This document shows, piece by piece, positions 54,689 to 63,953 of a stretch of 64,000 bases of DNA; the stretch's first letter is position 1; every line of letters begins with the position of its first letter. The stretch is from JAWKNZ01 sp041391425 (GTDB lineage: Bacteria; Bdellovibrionota_B; Oligoflexia; Oligoflexales; JAWKNZ01). The notes under the pieces are model-generated. The model had not been told where the DNA came from and did not search any database. It was given only the letters and a program-made list of their open reading frames with translations. The position numbers were made by a program, and so were the translations under genes. Location: contig JAWKNZ010000016.1 of assembly GCA_041391425.1 (NCBI GenBank), positions 1 through 64,000 on the forward strand, in the 5' to 3' direction.

Positions 54689-55287
54689 ATTAAATTCTCC
54701 AAGTTTACCGACAACGTCATTTTCTCATATTTTTGCAATTTCCTCAAAATAGCGGGATGAATAAGGACGAGGGGGCGAGTCGTTTGAATGTCTCTTGTTG
54801 TGTTCTCTCCCTCTTCAGCATGCTTAGCCTGCCGTCATGCTGAGCGTAAGCGAAGCATCTCCATCCTTATTTCGTGCCTTGTCGTCATGGTGAGCGTAAG
54901 CGAAGAATCTCCATCCTTATTTCGTGCCTTGTCGTCATGGTGAGCGTAAGCGAAGCATCTCTAACTCGAAAAAATGTCCGAATCACACGTACATATTTGT
55001 ATGTTATTTCTTATTTTCCCAATTCAATCTTTGCAGATAAAATAGCTATCTATCCGGTGTTTTAGCTTCAAATTTTATCACGAGATATTTAACTAATGTT
55101 TTTAAGAATGAAGGAAAAATAAGCAATAAAATAAATAAAAAACAACGAGTTAAAGCATGGAGGGCTTAAGTATAAGAATATTTTACACGAAAGTAAGTGT
55201 GAGCTAAGGCTGATTTGTTTATTAGCTTTTGGTTAGATATAATTATAACAGAATCTTTTAAAAATATCCTTATTATGTGGGGGAGGG
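54689..55287. other. Intergenic region with tandem repeats
   Basis: The proximal part holds the 50-bp tandem repeat (54833-54962). The distal part is AT-rich and should contain the promoter of the phosphoesterase gene. GGGGGAGGG at the 3' end is that gene's ribosome binding site. No other gene is seen. Confidence 0.5.
54833..54962. repeat. 50-bp tandem repeat, about 2.6 copies
   Basis: The unit CGTCATG(C/G)TGAGCGTAAG, then CGAAG(C/A)ATCTCC and a CCTTATTTCGTGCCTTGT tail, begins at 54833, 54883 and 54933. The last unit stops after the CGAAGCATCT part. Each unit carries one arm of the GTCATsCTGAG/GAAGsATCT hairpin class that also forms the core of MITE-B. Confidence 0.85.
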
Positions 55288-58155
55288 ATGACGCCATCTC
55301 GATTTTCTATATATTTCTATATACTAAGTGGATTACTTCTAACGCTTAATTGTAAACCTTCGAGGCGCCCCCTACAGAATACCCTCCAAAGTGCTAGTGA
55401 CGAGAGTCAAGAGAGATGGAACAAGGGAAAGCAATGGGAAATCCGCACGGATCACCAAGAAATTGTTGTACCTGATATCTTCTATGCCGATAAAAGTCAG
55501 AATGAACAGTTGGTACCGACTGATATTGAAATTCCTAAAACATTTGGATCTGGCAAGGTTAAATATGGTATCGATCATTTGATCTATCCTACCATTGGTA
55601 ATCCTAATTTATATACGCGTGAAATGGGTGGGAGAAATCCAAGGCCAGACTCATTTTTGGTTGTACTGCGCTTAGACCCCAAAGTGAGTTTAAGTAACGA
55701 GAGATTGATTAAGAATGTCAATGATAATTTTAATGTTCGACCACTTTCTAGTGGTGGTGATAAAGTAGTAAGACTGCAAGAAAATGAAGAACTGCATTTT
55801 TATTTGGTCAAGCGTGAGAATAAAGATAATAGGCGATGTACTGAGTTGGTAGATCGCTCTATTTCAGAGTTTGATGAATGTAAAAAAAGCTATTTCGAAA
55901 TTTTTCCATCGAAGATTATAAAACAGAATGAAGAAGGGTTACCCGAAGTACTTACTGTCAGATCTACATTTACTTTTATTTTTGATCATGAGTCAATGGC
56001 AGAAGTTGATGGGGTTAGTGACGATAAAAAAACTAGGCTTGATGATACTAAATTGACCGGTTTATATGATGTCCGTGTTGAAAGTTTTAAAAATGGTGAG
56101 AAAGTGTGGTCTGAGTTTCAATATAATGCTTTAAGGGTTTTTGAACAATCTCCGGATAAATCTTCAGAGTCAGGTGAGTACCAGGTCTTAAACTTTACTG
56201 ATACCCAAATGTCTATAAGTAATAAAGTAGATGGCTTTAGGGATATATCTTTAGGGCAAGTACAGAAAATGGTATTTTTCTTGAGCAAAACATATACTGC
56301 AAGGCCAGCAGCAAGAGCTAGTTATACGCAAATTGAGAAAGATAGGCAGTTAAATGGGGTTAGGCTGGCCGATTTTATATCTTTTAATGGTGATTTGCAC
56401 AATGGTGGCTCTCCTTTGACCGCATTGGATATGGATGAGGTGATAAATACTTATCGAAACGAAGCGGTTGAAATTATCCAGGTATTGAGAGAGCTGCCTT
56501 TACCAATTTTTTTAACAATAGGAAATCATGATGGCTATGCGAGTGTAGGTTATCCTCCGAAACAGTCCATGCGTGATAAGTTGGTAGGTGCTTTAGGTCG
56601 ATCAGGTGCAGATGAAGGGTTACGCCAATGTTGGAAGTATTGGACACGGAATTTTGCGGAGAAGGGAAGTGAAGATCGCAATATGCCAATGCCTAAAGGA
56701 TGTGGCTATCCCGACAAAGGCTTTGCTGTCGAAGGTGGTCCGAGTATTGATGGTAAGCACCTTAATGTATTTCAAGGAACTTTTGTAAGACGTTATACTA
56801 GCTACACCAATGAGGGGACTGTGATGAAAACATGGCACGAAGTTCCCCAAAATGAGAGAAATATTTTTGTTTATGATGGTTTTAATCAGTGGCGGCGGAC
56901 TTATGGTCCCACTTATATGAGCTGGATGCACGGCAAAAACCATTATATCAATTTAAATACTTTTGATCTTAGGCAGCATCGTAGAACAGGATGGGGGATG
57001 TATACTGTCAATTATGGTGGCGGGATTTCAGGATTCCAAACTGCCTGGTATAAGGAGCAAATTAAAGAGGCGAAAGTCTTTGGACGTGATATTGTTATTT
57101 TAGGTCATCATGATCCGAGAGGTGGGCATAATGGGCATGACTATCCGTTTTACTTCAAGCAAGTCGATTATAAAGGTATGGGTGAAGTTAGTAAAAACTA
57201 TATTGCTGGAGAAATATTACAACCTAAACTTTGCGGCATAGTTCCAAATTATATAAAAACTGATAATTTTAAGTTGTCGTGTTTGCATGATGGTCTACAA
57301 GAATGGATGCGGGCAGATTCTGAGTTTGATTGTGAAGAAAAGTACTTACAAAAAATAAAAGGTCAGAGAGAGTGGCAAAGAAAATGTGATACTGATGGAA
57401 TGAAAGGAACTAAGGGACATCCTTTCTATTCAGGGTATCAATTAGTAGATGATATATCAGCAGAGCCTTTTATCCGTACATTATTGTTTGGCCATACTCA
57501 CTATTCCAGTGTAGAGGTCTATTTGAGGGGATCTCAGTTGATGCCTAAAAGTGTTATTTTGGATGCAAAGTCTAGGGAGCGTTATAGCCGGCTTGCCAGC
57601 TTAGAGCAATTCCAAAATCCAGGTAGGAGGCTTAGTTTTAATATCGGTAGTGAAGCGATAGAGAAAGATATCGAAGGTTTTATTACGGTCGACTTGAAGA
57701 AATTGGGCCATAGTTTTAAGAACAAGGTGGAAGCTGAAAGTCTTGCTATCCTTAGGTTGACCTCGGCATCGAATATGTCGAGTCAGCAATATGATGGTCA
57801 AGATTACTATGGTTTTTCTCTATTAGGTTTTAAAAAAGAAAAAGGTGATCCTACTGCTATTTTAAGAGATGTTACGTTATTCCAAGCTGAAGGGATAAAT
57901 GCTACTAAGTTTGGTATTGTTGGAGTAGAAAATGGAAAGGATAAAAGCATAGGAGAATTTACCATCGATCGTAGCAAAGATATTCGTTACAAGAAGATGA
58001 GCGATATCAGGAATGAGTTTGAAGAAGATTATGAGTATTTGCAAGAGCGTACCGGAATGAATGGTGAAAATCTCGAAAATGAAATAGACAACAGAAACCC
58101 ACTGAGAAGGCTAGGCAATGGTTTCAAACTAAAAACAGAGAAGTCCGATAAGTAA
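55288..58155 (+). CDS. Large metallophosphoesterase lipoprotein
   Basis: A 955-residue exported protein with lipobox LTLNC (C22). Calcineurin-like phosphoesterase motifs appear in order: D305 in NFTDTQMS, GDLH (368-371), GNHD (412-415), a later GHHDPRGGH, and GHTH near residue 733. About 280 residues precede the catalytic part and carry their own beta-rich region, and the last 150 residues are basic and acidic, possibly disordered. Substrate (phospholipid, nucleotide or phosphoprotein) is unknown. It is monocistronic with MITE-A copy 4 after it. Confidence 0.82.
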   Translation: MTPSRFSIYFYILSGLLLTLNCKPSRRPLQNTLQSASDESQERWNKGKQWEIRTDHQEIVVPDIFYADKSQNEQLVPTDIEIPKTFGSGKVKYGIDHLIYPTIGNPNLYTREMGGRNPRPDSFLVVLRLDPKVSLSNERLIKNVNDNFNVRPLSSGGDKVVRLQENEELHFYLVKRENKDNRRCTELVDRSISEFDECKKSYFEIFPSKIIKQNEEGLPEVLTVRSTFTFIFDHESMAEVDGVSDDKKTRLDDTKLTGLYDVRVESFKNGEKVWSEFQYNALRVFEQSPDKSSESGEYQVLNFTDTQMSISNKVDGFRDISLGQVQKMVFFLSKTYTARPAARASYTQIEKDRQLNGVRLADFISFNGDLHNGGSPLTALDMDEVINTYRNEAVEIIQVLRELPLPIFLTIGNHDGYASVGYPPKQSMRDKLVGALGRSGADEGLRQCWKYWTRNFAEKGSEDRNMPMPKGCGYPDKGFAVEGGPSIDGKHLNVFQGTFVRRYTSYTNEGTVMKTWHEVPQNERNIFVYDGFNQWRRTYGPTYMSWMHGKNHYINLNTFDLRQHRRTGWGMYTVNYGGGISGFQTAWYKEQIKEAKVFGRDIVILGHHDPRGGHNGHDYPFYFKQVDYKGMGEVSKNYIAGEILQPKLCGIVPNYIKTDNFKLSCLHDGLQEWMRADSEFDCEEKYLQKIKGQREWQRKCDTDGMKGTKGHPFYSGYQLVDDISAEPFIRTLLFGHTHYSSVEVYLRGSQLMPKSVILDAKSRERYSRLASLEQFQNPGRRLSFNIGSEAIEKDIEGFITVDLKKLGHSFKNKVEAESLAILRLTSASNMSSQQYDGQDYYGFSLLGFKKEKGDPTAILRDVTLFQAEGINATKFGIVGVENGKDKSIGEFTIDRSKDIRYKKMSDIRNEFEEDYEYLQERTGMNGENLENEIDNRNPLRRLGNGFKLKTEKSDK

Positions 58156-58196
58156 AAAAATCTGGCTAGAAAACAGTAAGCCGGCTAATTAATAAT

Positions 58197-58359
58197 CCGG
58201 GATCTGAAATTTTTTGAAAAACTGTATTATTTTCAACAGATTCGAAGTTCGCTCAGGTGCTAGACGCGAGAAGGTGAGAAACCGCAGTGTACATGTTGGT
58301 TCATGAGGATTTCCTGACGACGAAGCAACGACGCAACCGGCTTGAAATTCGGATTCGGG
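58197..58359 (-). mobile_element. MITE-A copy 4
   Basis: A 163-bp copy in reverse orientation. TAATAAT lies directly on both sides (58190-58196 and 58360-58366), a 7-bp target duplication. It lies between the convergent phosphoesterase and ribA genes. A few sites differ from the other copies (for example GGTTCATGA for GGTACATGA). Confidence 0.85.
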
Positions 58360-58401
58360 TAATAATGTTAGTCGGCTTATTTTTTGTCTGATTAGAGCGG
58401 A

Positions 58402-59040
58402 TCAGTCATGCTGGCATTCGGAAAATATTTCGTCCGAAAATAAATGCCCTAGCATGTTTTTTTTGGCTTGCAGATAGGCTCTATTGAATTCTTGTACCGG
58501 TGCATGCGAGGGAACAATGCTAGCAACGTTAACTCCCAAAGACTGCAGAGCTTTGATTTTATCGGGATTGTTGGTGTTGAGGTCGATAGATGTGATGTCC
58601 ATATCTTTTAGAATAAGGGCGGCAATAGAGAAGTCCCTTAGGTCGTTGTCAAAACCTAGTTTGTGATTGGCATCGATGGTGTTAAGTCCGGCATTTTGTA
58701 AATGATAAGCTTTTATTTTATTGCCAAGGCCTATGCCACGCCCTTCTTGCCTCAAATATATCACTAGACCCTGCCCTTTGGCTGCAATGGTCGCTAGGGC
58801 CATATCTAGTTGGTCTTTGCAGTCACATTTTAAAGAGCTAAGAACCTCGCCAGTCAGGCATTCAGAGTGGATACGGGTGAATATTGACCCATTATTATTA
58901 GCGTTTTTTGCTATTCCCATATGAATGGCAAGGCTTTCTTGTTTAGAAAGGCTATCGCGGTAAACGGAAATGTTAAATTTCCCAAATCTAAGGGGAACTT
59001 CGGCTTCCGAATATTTGCTGATGGTTAAAGTCTGTGTCAT
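58402..59040 (-). CDS. ribA: GTP cyclohydrolase II
   Basis: A 212-residue zinc enzyme that opens GTP in the first step of riboflavin synthesis. Zinc cysteines are C61, C72 and C74 (SECLTGEVLSSLKCDC). The catalytic region has YLRQEGRGIGL and the KAYHLQ block, and GFDNDLRDF follows. It is the stand-alone form, not fused to RibB. Gene order beside xseB is not obviously metabolic; the two are separated by 55 bp. Confidence 0.93.
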   Translation of the reverse strand: MTQTLTISKYSEAEVPLRFGKFNISVYRDSLSKQESLAIHMGIAKNANNNGSIFTRIHSECLTGEVLSSLKCDCKDQLDMALATIAAKGQGLVIYLRQEGRGIGLGNKIKAYHLQNAGLNTIDANHKLGFDNDLRDFSIAALILKDMDITSIDLNTNNPDKIKALQSLGVNVASIVPSHAPVQEFNRAYLQAKKNMLGHLFSDEIFSECQHD

Positions 59041-59095
59041 GTGTGTGTTTCGAACCTGCTAAATCTTAGAAATAGGGGTTTAGGTGTATCAAAAA

Positions 59096-59314
59096 TTAAC
59101 CATCTTCGCTACTATACTCTAACCTTAATTTTTCTATTTTTTCTTTGGTGGTGCTAAGGCGCTCGCGCATGGTTTTGACTAATAAATAACCACGCTCGAC
59201 ATCCTTGACCATATCATCGAGGTCGATTGCGTTGGAGGAGATTTTTTCTACAATGGTTTCAACTTCTTGTAGCATTTTTTGATAAGACTGCGCCTCACTT
59301 TGCTTTTTACTCAT
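59096..59314 (-). CDS. xseB: Exodeoxyribonuclease VII small subunit
   Basis: A 72-residue helical protein that binds the large subunit. The pattern SYQKMLQEVETIVEKISSNAIDLDDMVKDVERGYLL is the usual XseB two-helix signature. Its ATG overlaps the xseA stop by 4 bp, so the two are translationally coupled. Confidence 0.9.
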   Translation of the reverse strand: MSKKQSEAQSYQKMLQEVETIVEKISSNAIDLDDMVKDVERGYLLVKTMRERLSTTKEKIEKLRLEYSSEDG

Positions 59315-61080
59315 AATTTATCCTTTTTTCCAGTCGGTGTGCTGTCCGGATTATGCTTGTCCTTTTTACTCGCTATTTTTGTGTTGTGTGGATTCTCATC
59401 CATTATTATTGGAGAGATATCTGAAATCTGTAGGGTCATATTGCCATCAAGCAGTCTGGCTTTTAAGAGCTCTCCCACGTGTAATTTATGAACTGATTTG
59501 ATCGCTCCTTCTTTCGACATGGAGCTTTTAAAGAGTTGTGTCCACCCCTGTTTTAGCCATGGCGATGGGTCTAAGGCGGTCAAATTTTTATCTAGCAAGG
59601 CAAGCCCTTGTTCTAGTTTAGCTAAGCTTTGAATAGCTGCCAGGGTGAGGCGTTCTCCTAGGCGATTAAAGCTTTGTAATTGGGTTTGCAATTTATTTTG
59701 AAATGCATTTTCCAACCTAGAGCTACTTTTAAAGATAAGCTCGCTATGGGTATTTAAAGATTGTTGCGTTGTTGCTAGTAATTTTTCTCGCAACCTACTC
59801 AGCCTTTCACTATGTAGTAAAAGATTGCGAGAGACTATATCGACAATTCTGTCAGTGAGCATTTCTATCTGTGTTGCAGTCTGGTTAAAACGATCGAGGA
59901 TAAAGTCGGCAGCAGCTGTTGGTGTCTTGCATTTCTGAAATGCTACAATTTCTGCTACTGATTCGTCATCATAGTGGCCGATGGCAGCAATTATTGGCAC
60001 TTTGGCGTTACAGATTGCATAGGCTACCTCTGAAGCATCAAACCATCTAAGGTCGGCAGCGCTACCGCCACCGCGGGTGAGCACGATGGCATCGCAGCCA
60101 TATTCTTGCAGTTTTTGTATAGCTTTTGGAACGTCCTTTATTACCTTTTCTCCCTGTGTAGCCGCTGCCGCCAATATTAACTGTCCGCAAAAATCGTTCT
60201 CAAACAAATGGTTGGTAAAATCTGCTAATGCGCGTGAGCCTTCGGCGCTAATGAGCCCTATTTTAAAGGGAAAGCTAGATAAGTTAAGTTTTTTGTTTTG
60301 GTGGATGATGTTTTTAATGGTCAATTCTTTTAACAAACGCTCTCTAGCCAACGCTAAAGCACCTTTGCTATAAGCGATGTCGATGTCGTTAATAGCAAGT
60401 GAAAGGCTTCCGCGCCCTCGGTATAGACTCACCTGACATAGGGCTCTAATTTTGATCCCATCGGCGAGGATATCTTGGAGTTGTTCTCGGCCATGCCGTT
60501 GCTCCATTAGGCGCAGGGCATTACTCCAAATAGTTGCAGATAGGGTTATAGTGGCAGCTTCACTAGCACCATCGACACCTTCGGCTAGTGCTAGATAAGT
60601 AGCATTGGCACGCTTTTGTAGATTTTGTATTTCCCCTAAAACCCAAATGGGTTGAGGAAATGCTCTATTGATGCTTTGAAATGCCGTTTCAATCAACTGT
60701 TTAACTGTGACGCCTTGCGGCTCATTGGAGCTTAGGTGTGGGATATTAAATTCCAGCCCTAAGGGAAGAATTGGTTGTATAGAAGAAGTATCAGCTTTGT
60801 TCGGCTCAAATTTAAGGCTTTGAGGTGGCAGTGGGTCGGCGCGGCGTGCCACGGCATCAGGAACGTCTTCGGTATCTTCCGCCATAGTCTCTAAACAGCC
60901 CCCTCCGTGGCGTAAGCATAGCGAAGATACTTGCTCCAGCGCGCTTTCTGAATAAGAAATCTGCCAGACCTTACGCTGACCTACAAAATGGCATCCCAAC
61001 GAGCGGATGGCTTCGCGATGGGGGTAAGTCTGTCCTAAAATAACGATGTAGTTTCCTTCGCGGCGGTAGTGGATGCTCAA
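59311..61080 (-). CDS. xseA: Exodeoxyribonuclease VII large subunit with N-terminal extension
   Basis: A 589-residue nuclease that degrades single-stranded DNA to acid-soluble oligonucleotides. The OB-fold (about 130-230) is followed by the catalytic core with LTRGGGSAADLRWFDA and GHYDDESV, then a coiled-coil C-terminus. It is over 100 residues longer than the E. coli enzyme. The first 60 or so residues (YPHREAIRSLGCHFVGQRKVWQI) resemble a small WxxP-type module found appended to nucleic-acid enzymes; this resemblance is an inference. Confidence 0.92.
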   Translation of the reverse strand: MSIHYRREGNYIVILGQTYPHREAIRSLGCHFVGQRKVWQISYSESALEQVSSLCLRHGGGCLETMAEDTEDVPDAVARRADPLPPQSLKFEPNKADTSSIQPILPLGLEFNIPHLSSNEPQGVTVKQLIETAFQSINRAFPQPIWVLGEIQNLQKRANATYLALAEGVDGASEAATITLSATIWSNALRLMEQRHGREQLQDILADGIKIRALCQVSLYRGRGSLSLAINDIDIAYSKGALALARERLLKELTIKNIIHQNKKLNLSSFPFKIGLISAEGSRALADFTNHLFENDFCGQLILAAAATQGEKVIKDVPKAIQKLQEYGCDAIVLTRGGGSAADLRWFDASEVAYAICNAKVPIIAAIGHYDDESVAEIVAFQKCKTPTAAADFILDRFNQTATQIEMLTDRIVDIVSRNLLLHSERLSRLREKLLATTQQSLNTHSELIFKSSSRLENAFQNKLQTQLQSFNRLGERLTLAAIQSLAKLEQGLALLDKNLTALDPSPWLKQGWTQLFKSSMSKEGAIKSVHKLHVGELLKARLLDGNMTLQISDISPIIMDENPHNTKIASKKDKHNPDSTPTGKKDKL

Positions 61081-61206
61081 AAATTGAACCTTAAATTCTT
61101 TATATAACGGTTAAATCAAACAGATTTCCTGGCTAGACTACCTGAGGCAAAAGTGAAGGACAAGTTGTGTTTAGAAGAGTATTTTTTAGGCAGTTTTATG
61201 GCTGGT

Positions 61207-63177
61207 TTACTCTACTTCTTGCCAATCATCTTCCTGATCGCTGCCTTGTGAAGAGGATGGAGAGCTTGTGGTTGTGGGACTTAGATTTTGTTGACCTTCT
61301 TCTGCTATCCCCTCTTGGCGCGATAGCTGTTTTCTTGTGGCAGCCCTATTTGCACTCTTGTTATTATTGACAAAATAAGGGGCGATTTCTGGATTAGCCT
61401 TTAAATTGGCATATTTTGCAATTCTTTTCTTTGATGCCTCAAACAAGTCACGGCTTAGAGTTTTTTGGGCAGTGAAAAGAATGCGTAGCGCTGCGGTAGC
61501 AGCGTACTCGCTTTGCGGCTGCATGTCTATATAGAGGTGATAAAGCTCGTTAGCATCTTTATAGTGGCCAAAATCAAAAAGAGCGGTGGCGCTGGCAAAA
61601 TAGACTGTGGGAGTATCTTTGCCTTTTGGGTTCAATTGTACATAGATTTTACTACAATCCACGAAAAGTTTGCGGCTAACAGGCAGTTTAATTTCTCTTG
61701 TTGCCATACCTGGCTTAGGAAGCGTGTACTGATTTTTATCGGCATCCATGTAGCTTTGCGCTGCATAAATCATAACTTCAGAAGCATCTCTGTTGAATTT
61801 TCCTTTCGGATATTTTTCGATCATGCGTTTCAGAATGAGCGCTGCGCCTTTGTAGTTTTGCATCTGATTGTAAAGCTGCCCTAGGTATAGGCGAATATCA
61901 TATGCTTTGTTGGATTTTGGGAATGATTTTAAAAAAATACGGTAAAGCTGTGCTGCGATATTGAAATAGGACTTTTGTTTTGTTTTAACACCTTCCTGGT
62001 CGAAAGAAGTGGCGTATTCGAATAGTAAGCTTTCAGCATTTTTATGAGCGGCGTGAATTATTTTTTTATCTTGCTTTTCAACCCAATCAGATTTTTCATC
62101 TGCATATACGTTTATATATTCACGTAAGTTTTTAAAAATTAGATCGGTCTTATTCATTTCAGTCGACAGGCGTATCATCTTTTCGGCTATTTTGTAATTA
62201 TTGGCGTCGATCTTTCTTTCTTTTAGAAGTTCTTCGTACAGAGCATAAGCTTTACTGAATTCTCCGGCATTGATTTGAAATTCTGCCATCTTTTCTAATA
62301 AAGCATAATAAGTATCCATACTATCGATTTGCTTTAAAATCCGACGTGCCTCTGTTGTGTCTCCTATAGCAGCAAGAATCTCTAAAATATCTTTTTTGAC
62401 ATTTTCACTTAAGCGCTGCATCAGCTTGTTGCCTTTTTTAGCCTCTTGTTCGACTTCGAGTAAACTACCGACTGCTTGCCGTTGTTTGAATTTATTTTTA
62501 CTGTTTAGGGCAAGGGCGAAGTCTAACCAAGATAGTTTGTATTTTGCATAGGTAGATACATCTTTTTTGCCATTTTTTATGACATTTTCATATTCGTTAC
62601 GGGCTTTTTCGACTTGTTGGTTGTCTAGGTAAAAATCCCCAAGAGCTAACGAAGCTTTGCTAGCAAATTTATGTTTTTTGAATTTGGTCATGAGCGTGTC
62701 AAATATATTGACTGCCAAGGCGTCGCCACTCAAAGCTAATGATAGGCCGTAGTAATAGAGAGTATGGGGTTTTTTCTTTTTATTAGCCGCAACTTCTAAG
62801 TTGCGGCGCGCGTCTTGGACGATAGAAAGAGAAATTTTATGATTTAGCACTGGAGGTTTGGCCTTTGATGATCCTCTCTTCTCGTAAGCTTTTAACCGCG
62901 CTTGGTAACGATCGTTTTCATATAGGTATTGCAGGCATCCATATTTAAGCAAAGAAACGCCAACCGCAAAATCACCGGTTTTTTCCCTAACTTTGCTGCT
63001 AGCTTTTTCTACCGCTTCTCGTGTGACTTTGCCTGCTCCGCAATAGAAAGTCCATTGATCAAATAAAGTTGGTATTGCCATGGATTGAGATGGGGATAAA
63101 AGCAAAAGAGCTAAAGAGAGGTAAAGACACAATAAAGGTATCTTTTTTTGTTTTAAATTAAAAAATGTGGCCATCAT
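61207..63177 (-). CDS. Secreted TPR-repeat protein
   Basis: A 656-residue protein with a signal peptide (cleavage near SQSMA). At least eight degenerate TPR units follow (for example KASLALGDFYLDNQQVEKARNEYENVIK and AFEYSKAYALYEELL). The C-terminus is a low-complexity Ser/Asp/Glu tail. It resembles periplasmic TPR proteins of the CpoB/BamD kind used as envelope scaffolds, but no specific family was recognised. It stands 95 bp from deoC on the same strand. Confidence 0.65.
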   Translation of the reverse strand: MMATFFNLKQKKIPLLCLYLSLALLLLSPSQSMAIPTLFDQWTFYCGAGKVTREAVEKASSKVREKTGDFAVGVSLLKYGCLQYLYENDRYQARLKAYEKRGSSKAKPPVLNHKISLSIVQDARRNLEVAANKKKKPHTLYYYGLSLALSGDALAVNIFDTLMTKFKKHKFASKASLALGDFYLDNQQVEKARNEYENVIKNGKKDVSTYAKYKLSWLDFALALNSKNKFKQRQAVGSLLEVEQEAKKGNKLMQRLSENVKKDILEILAAIGDTTEARRILKQIDSMDTYYALLEKMAEFQINAGEFSKAYALYEELLKERKIDANNYKIAEKMIRLSTEMNKTDLIFKNLREYINVYADEKSDWVEKQDKKIIHAAHKNAESLLFEYATSFDQEGVKTKQKSYFNIAAQLYRIFLKSFPKSNKAYDIRLYLGQLYNQMQNYKGAALILKRMIEKYPKGKFNRDASEVMIYAAQSYMDADKNQYTLPKPGMATREIKLPVSRKLFVDCSKIYVQLNPKGKDTPTVYFASATALFDFGHYKDANELYHLYIDMQPQSEYAATAALRILFTAQKTLSRDLFEASKKRIAKYANLKANPEIAPYFVNNNKSANRAATRKQLSRQEGIAEEGQQNLSPTTTSSPSSSQGSDQEDDWQEVE

Positions 63178-63272
63178 GATTTGACTTAACCTGCCTCAAT
63201 ATTTTTTTCCCATGTATAGGATTATATCATAATTATACTCAGGTTAAAGGGGTGGTGTTGCCGAAGGCTATT

Positions 63273-63953
63273 CTATGGGAGGATGAGCCCAGACATAATA
63301 CTTACGCTAGAGCTTGTTCCTAAGCGTGTTGCACCAGCAGCAAGCATTTTTTGCGCATCTGCAACATTTCTAATACCGCCACTGGCTTTTATACCAACTT
63401 GTTGACCAATTGCTTTTCTAATTAGAGCTACGTCAGAAGCTTTAGCACTATCAGACTCTTTCGACGGAGCAAAGCCCGTACTGGTTTTGATAAAGTGGGC
63501 TCCACCATCGACGCAGAGTTTACTTGCGGTGATTTTTTCATTGATACTTAATAAAGAGGTTTCAATGATAACCTTGACCACACGACCAGCAGCAGCTTTG
63601 ACCACGCTGTAAATTTCATTTTTAACAAAATCATAACGTTTATCCTTGAGTGCTCCAATATTTATAACCATGTCGATCTCATCAGCCCCTTCTTCAACGG
63701 TCTTTCGGGTTTCATATTCCTTTATTTGAGTTGTTGTGGCTCCATGTGGAAAGCCAACCACGGTGCAGATGTTTGTCGGCGTATTTTTTAATAATGACTT
63801 TGCATAAGATATATATGCTGGATAGAGGCAGACTGCGTAAAAACCATAGTGTTTAGCCTCGCGGCAAAGCCTGTCAATATCACTTTTTTGTCCGTCTGGA
63901 CGGAGGAAAGTGTGATCGATAACCTTTGCTAGGTCAGGAATGGGCTGTTGCAT
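63273..63953 (-). CDS. deoC: Deoxyribose-phosphate aldolase
   Basis: A 226-residue class I aldolase splitting deoxyribose 5-phosphate to glyceraldehyde 3-phosphate and acetaldehyde. D94, Schiff-base lysine K156 (FIKTSTGF) and K189 (IKASGGIR) are in place. AAGG lies before the ATG. The gene allows use of DNA-derived deoxyribose as a carbon source. No other deo genes are visible up to the end of the window. Confidence 0.95.
   Translation of the reverse strand: MQQPIPDLAKVIDHTFLRPDGQKSDIDRLCREAKHYGFYAVCLYPAYISYAKSLLKNTPTNICTVVGFPHGATTTQIKEYETRKTVEEGADEIDMVINIGALKDKRYDFVKNEIYSVVKAAAGRVVKVIIETSLLSINEKITASKLCVDGGAHFIKTSTGFAPSKESDSAKASDVALIRKAIGQQVGIKASGGIRNVADAQKMLAAGATRLGTSSSVSIMSGLILP

Noticed and set aside
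54833..54962. CRISPR-like array
   Set aside because: Units are contiguous 50-bp tandem copies without unique spacers and there are no cas genes.
54874..55065. 63-codon frame after the tandem repeat
   Set aside because: It begins inside the 50-bp repeat and has no conserved composition.
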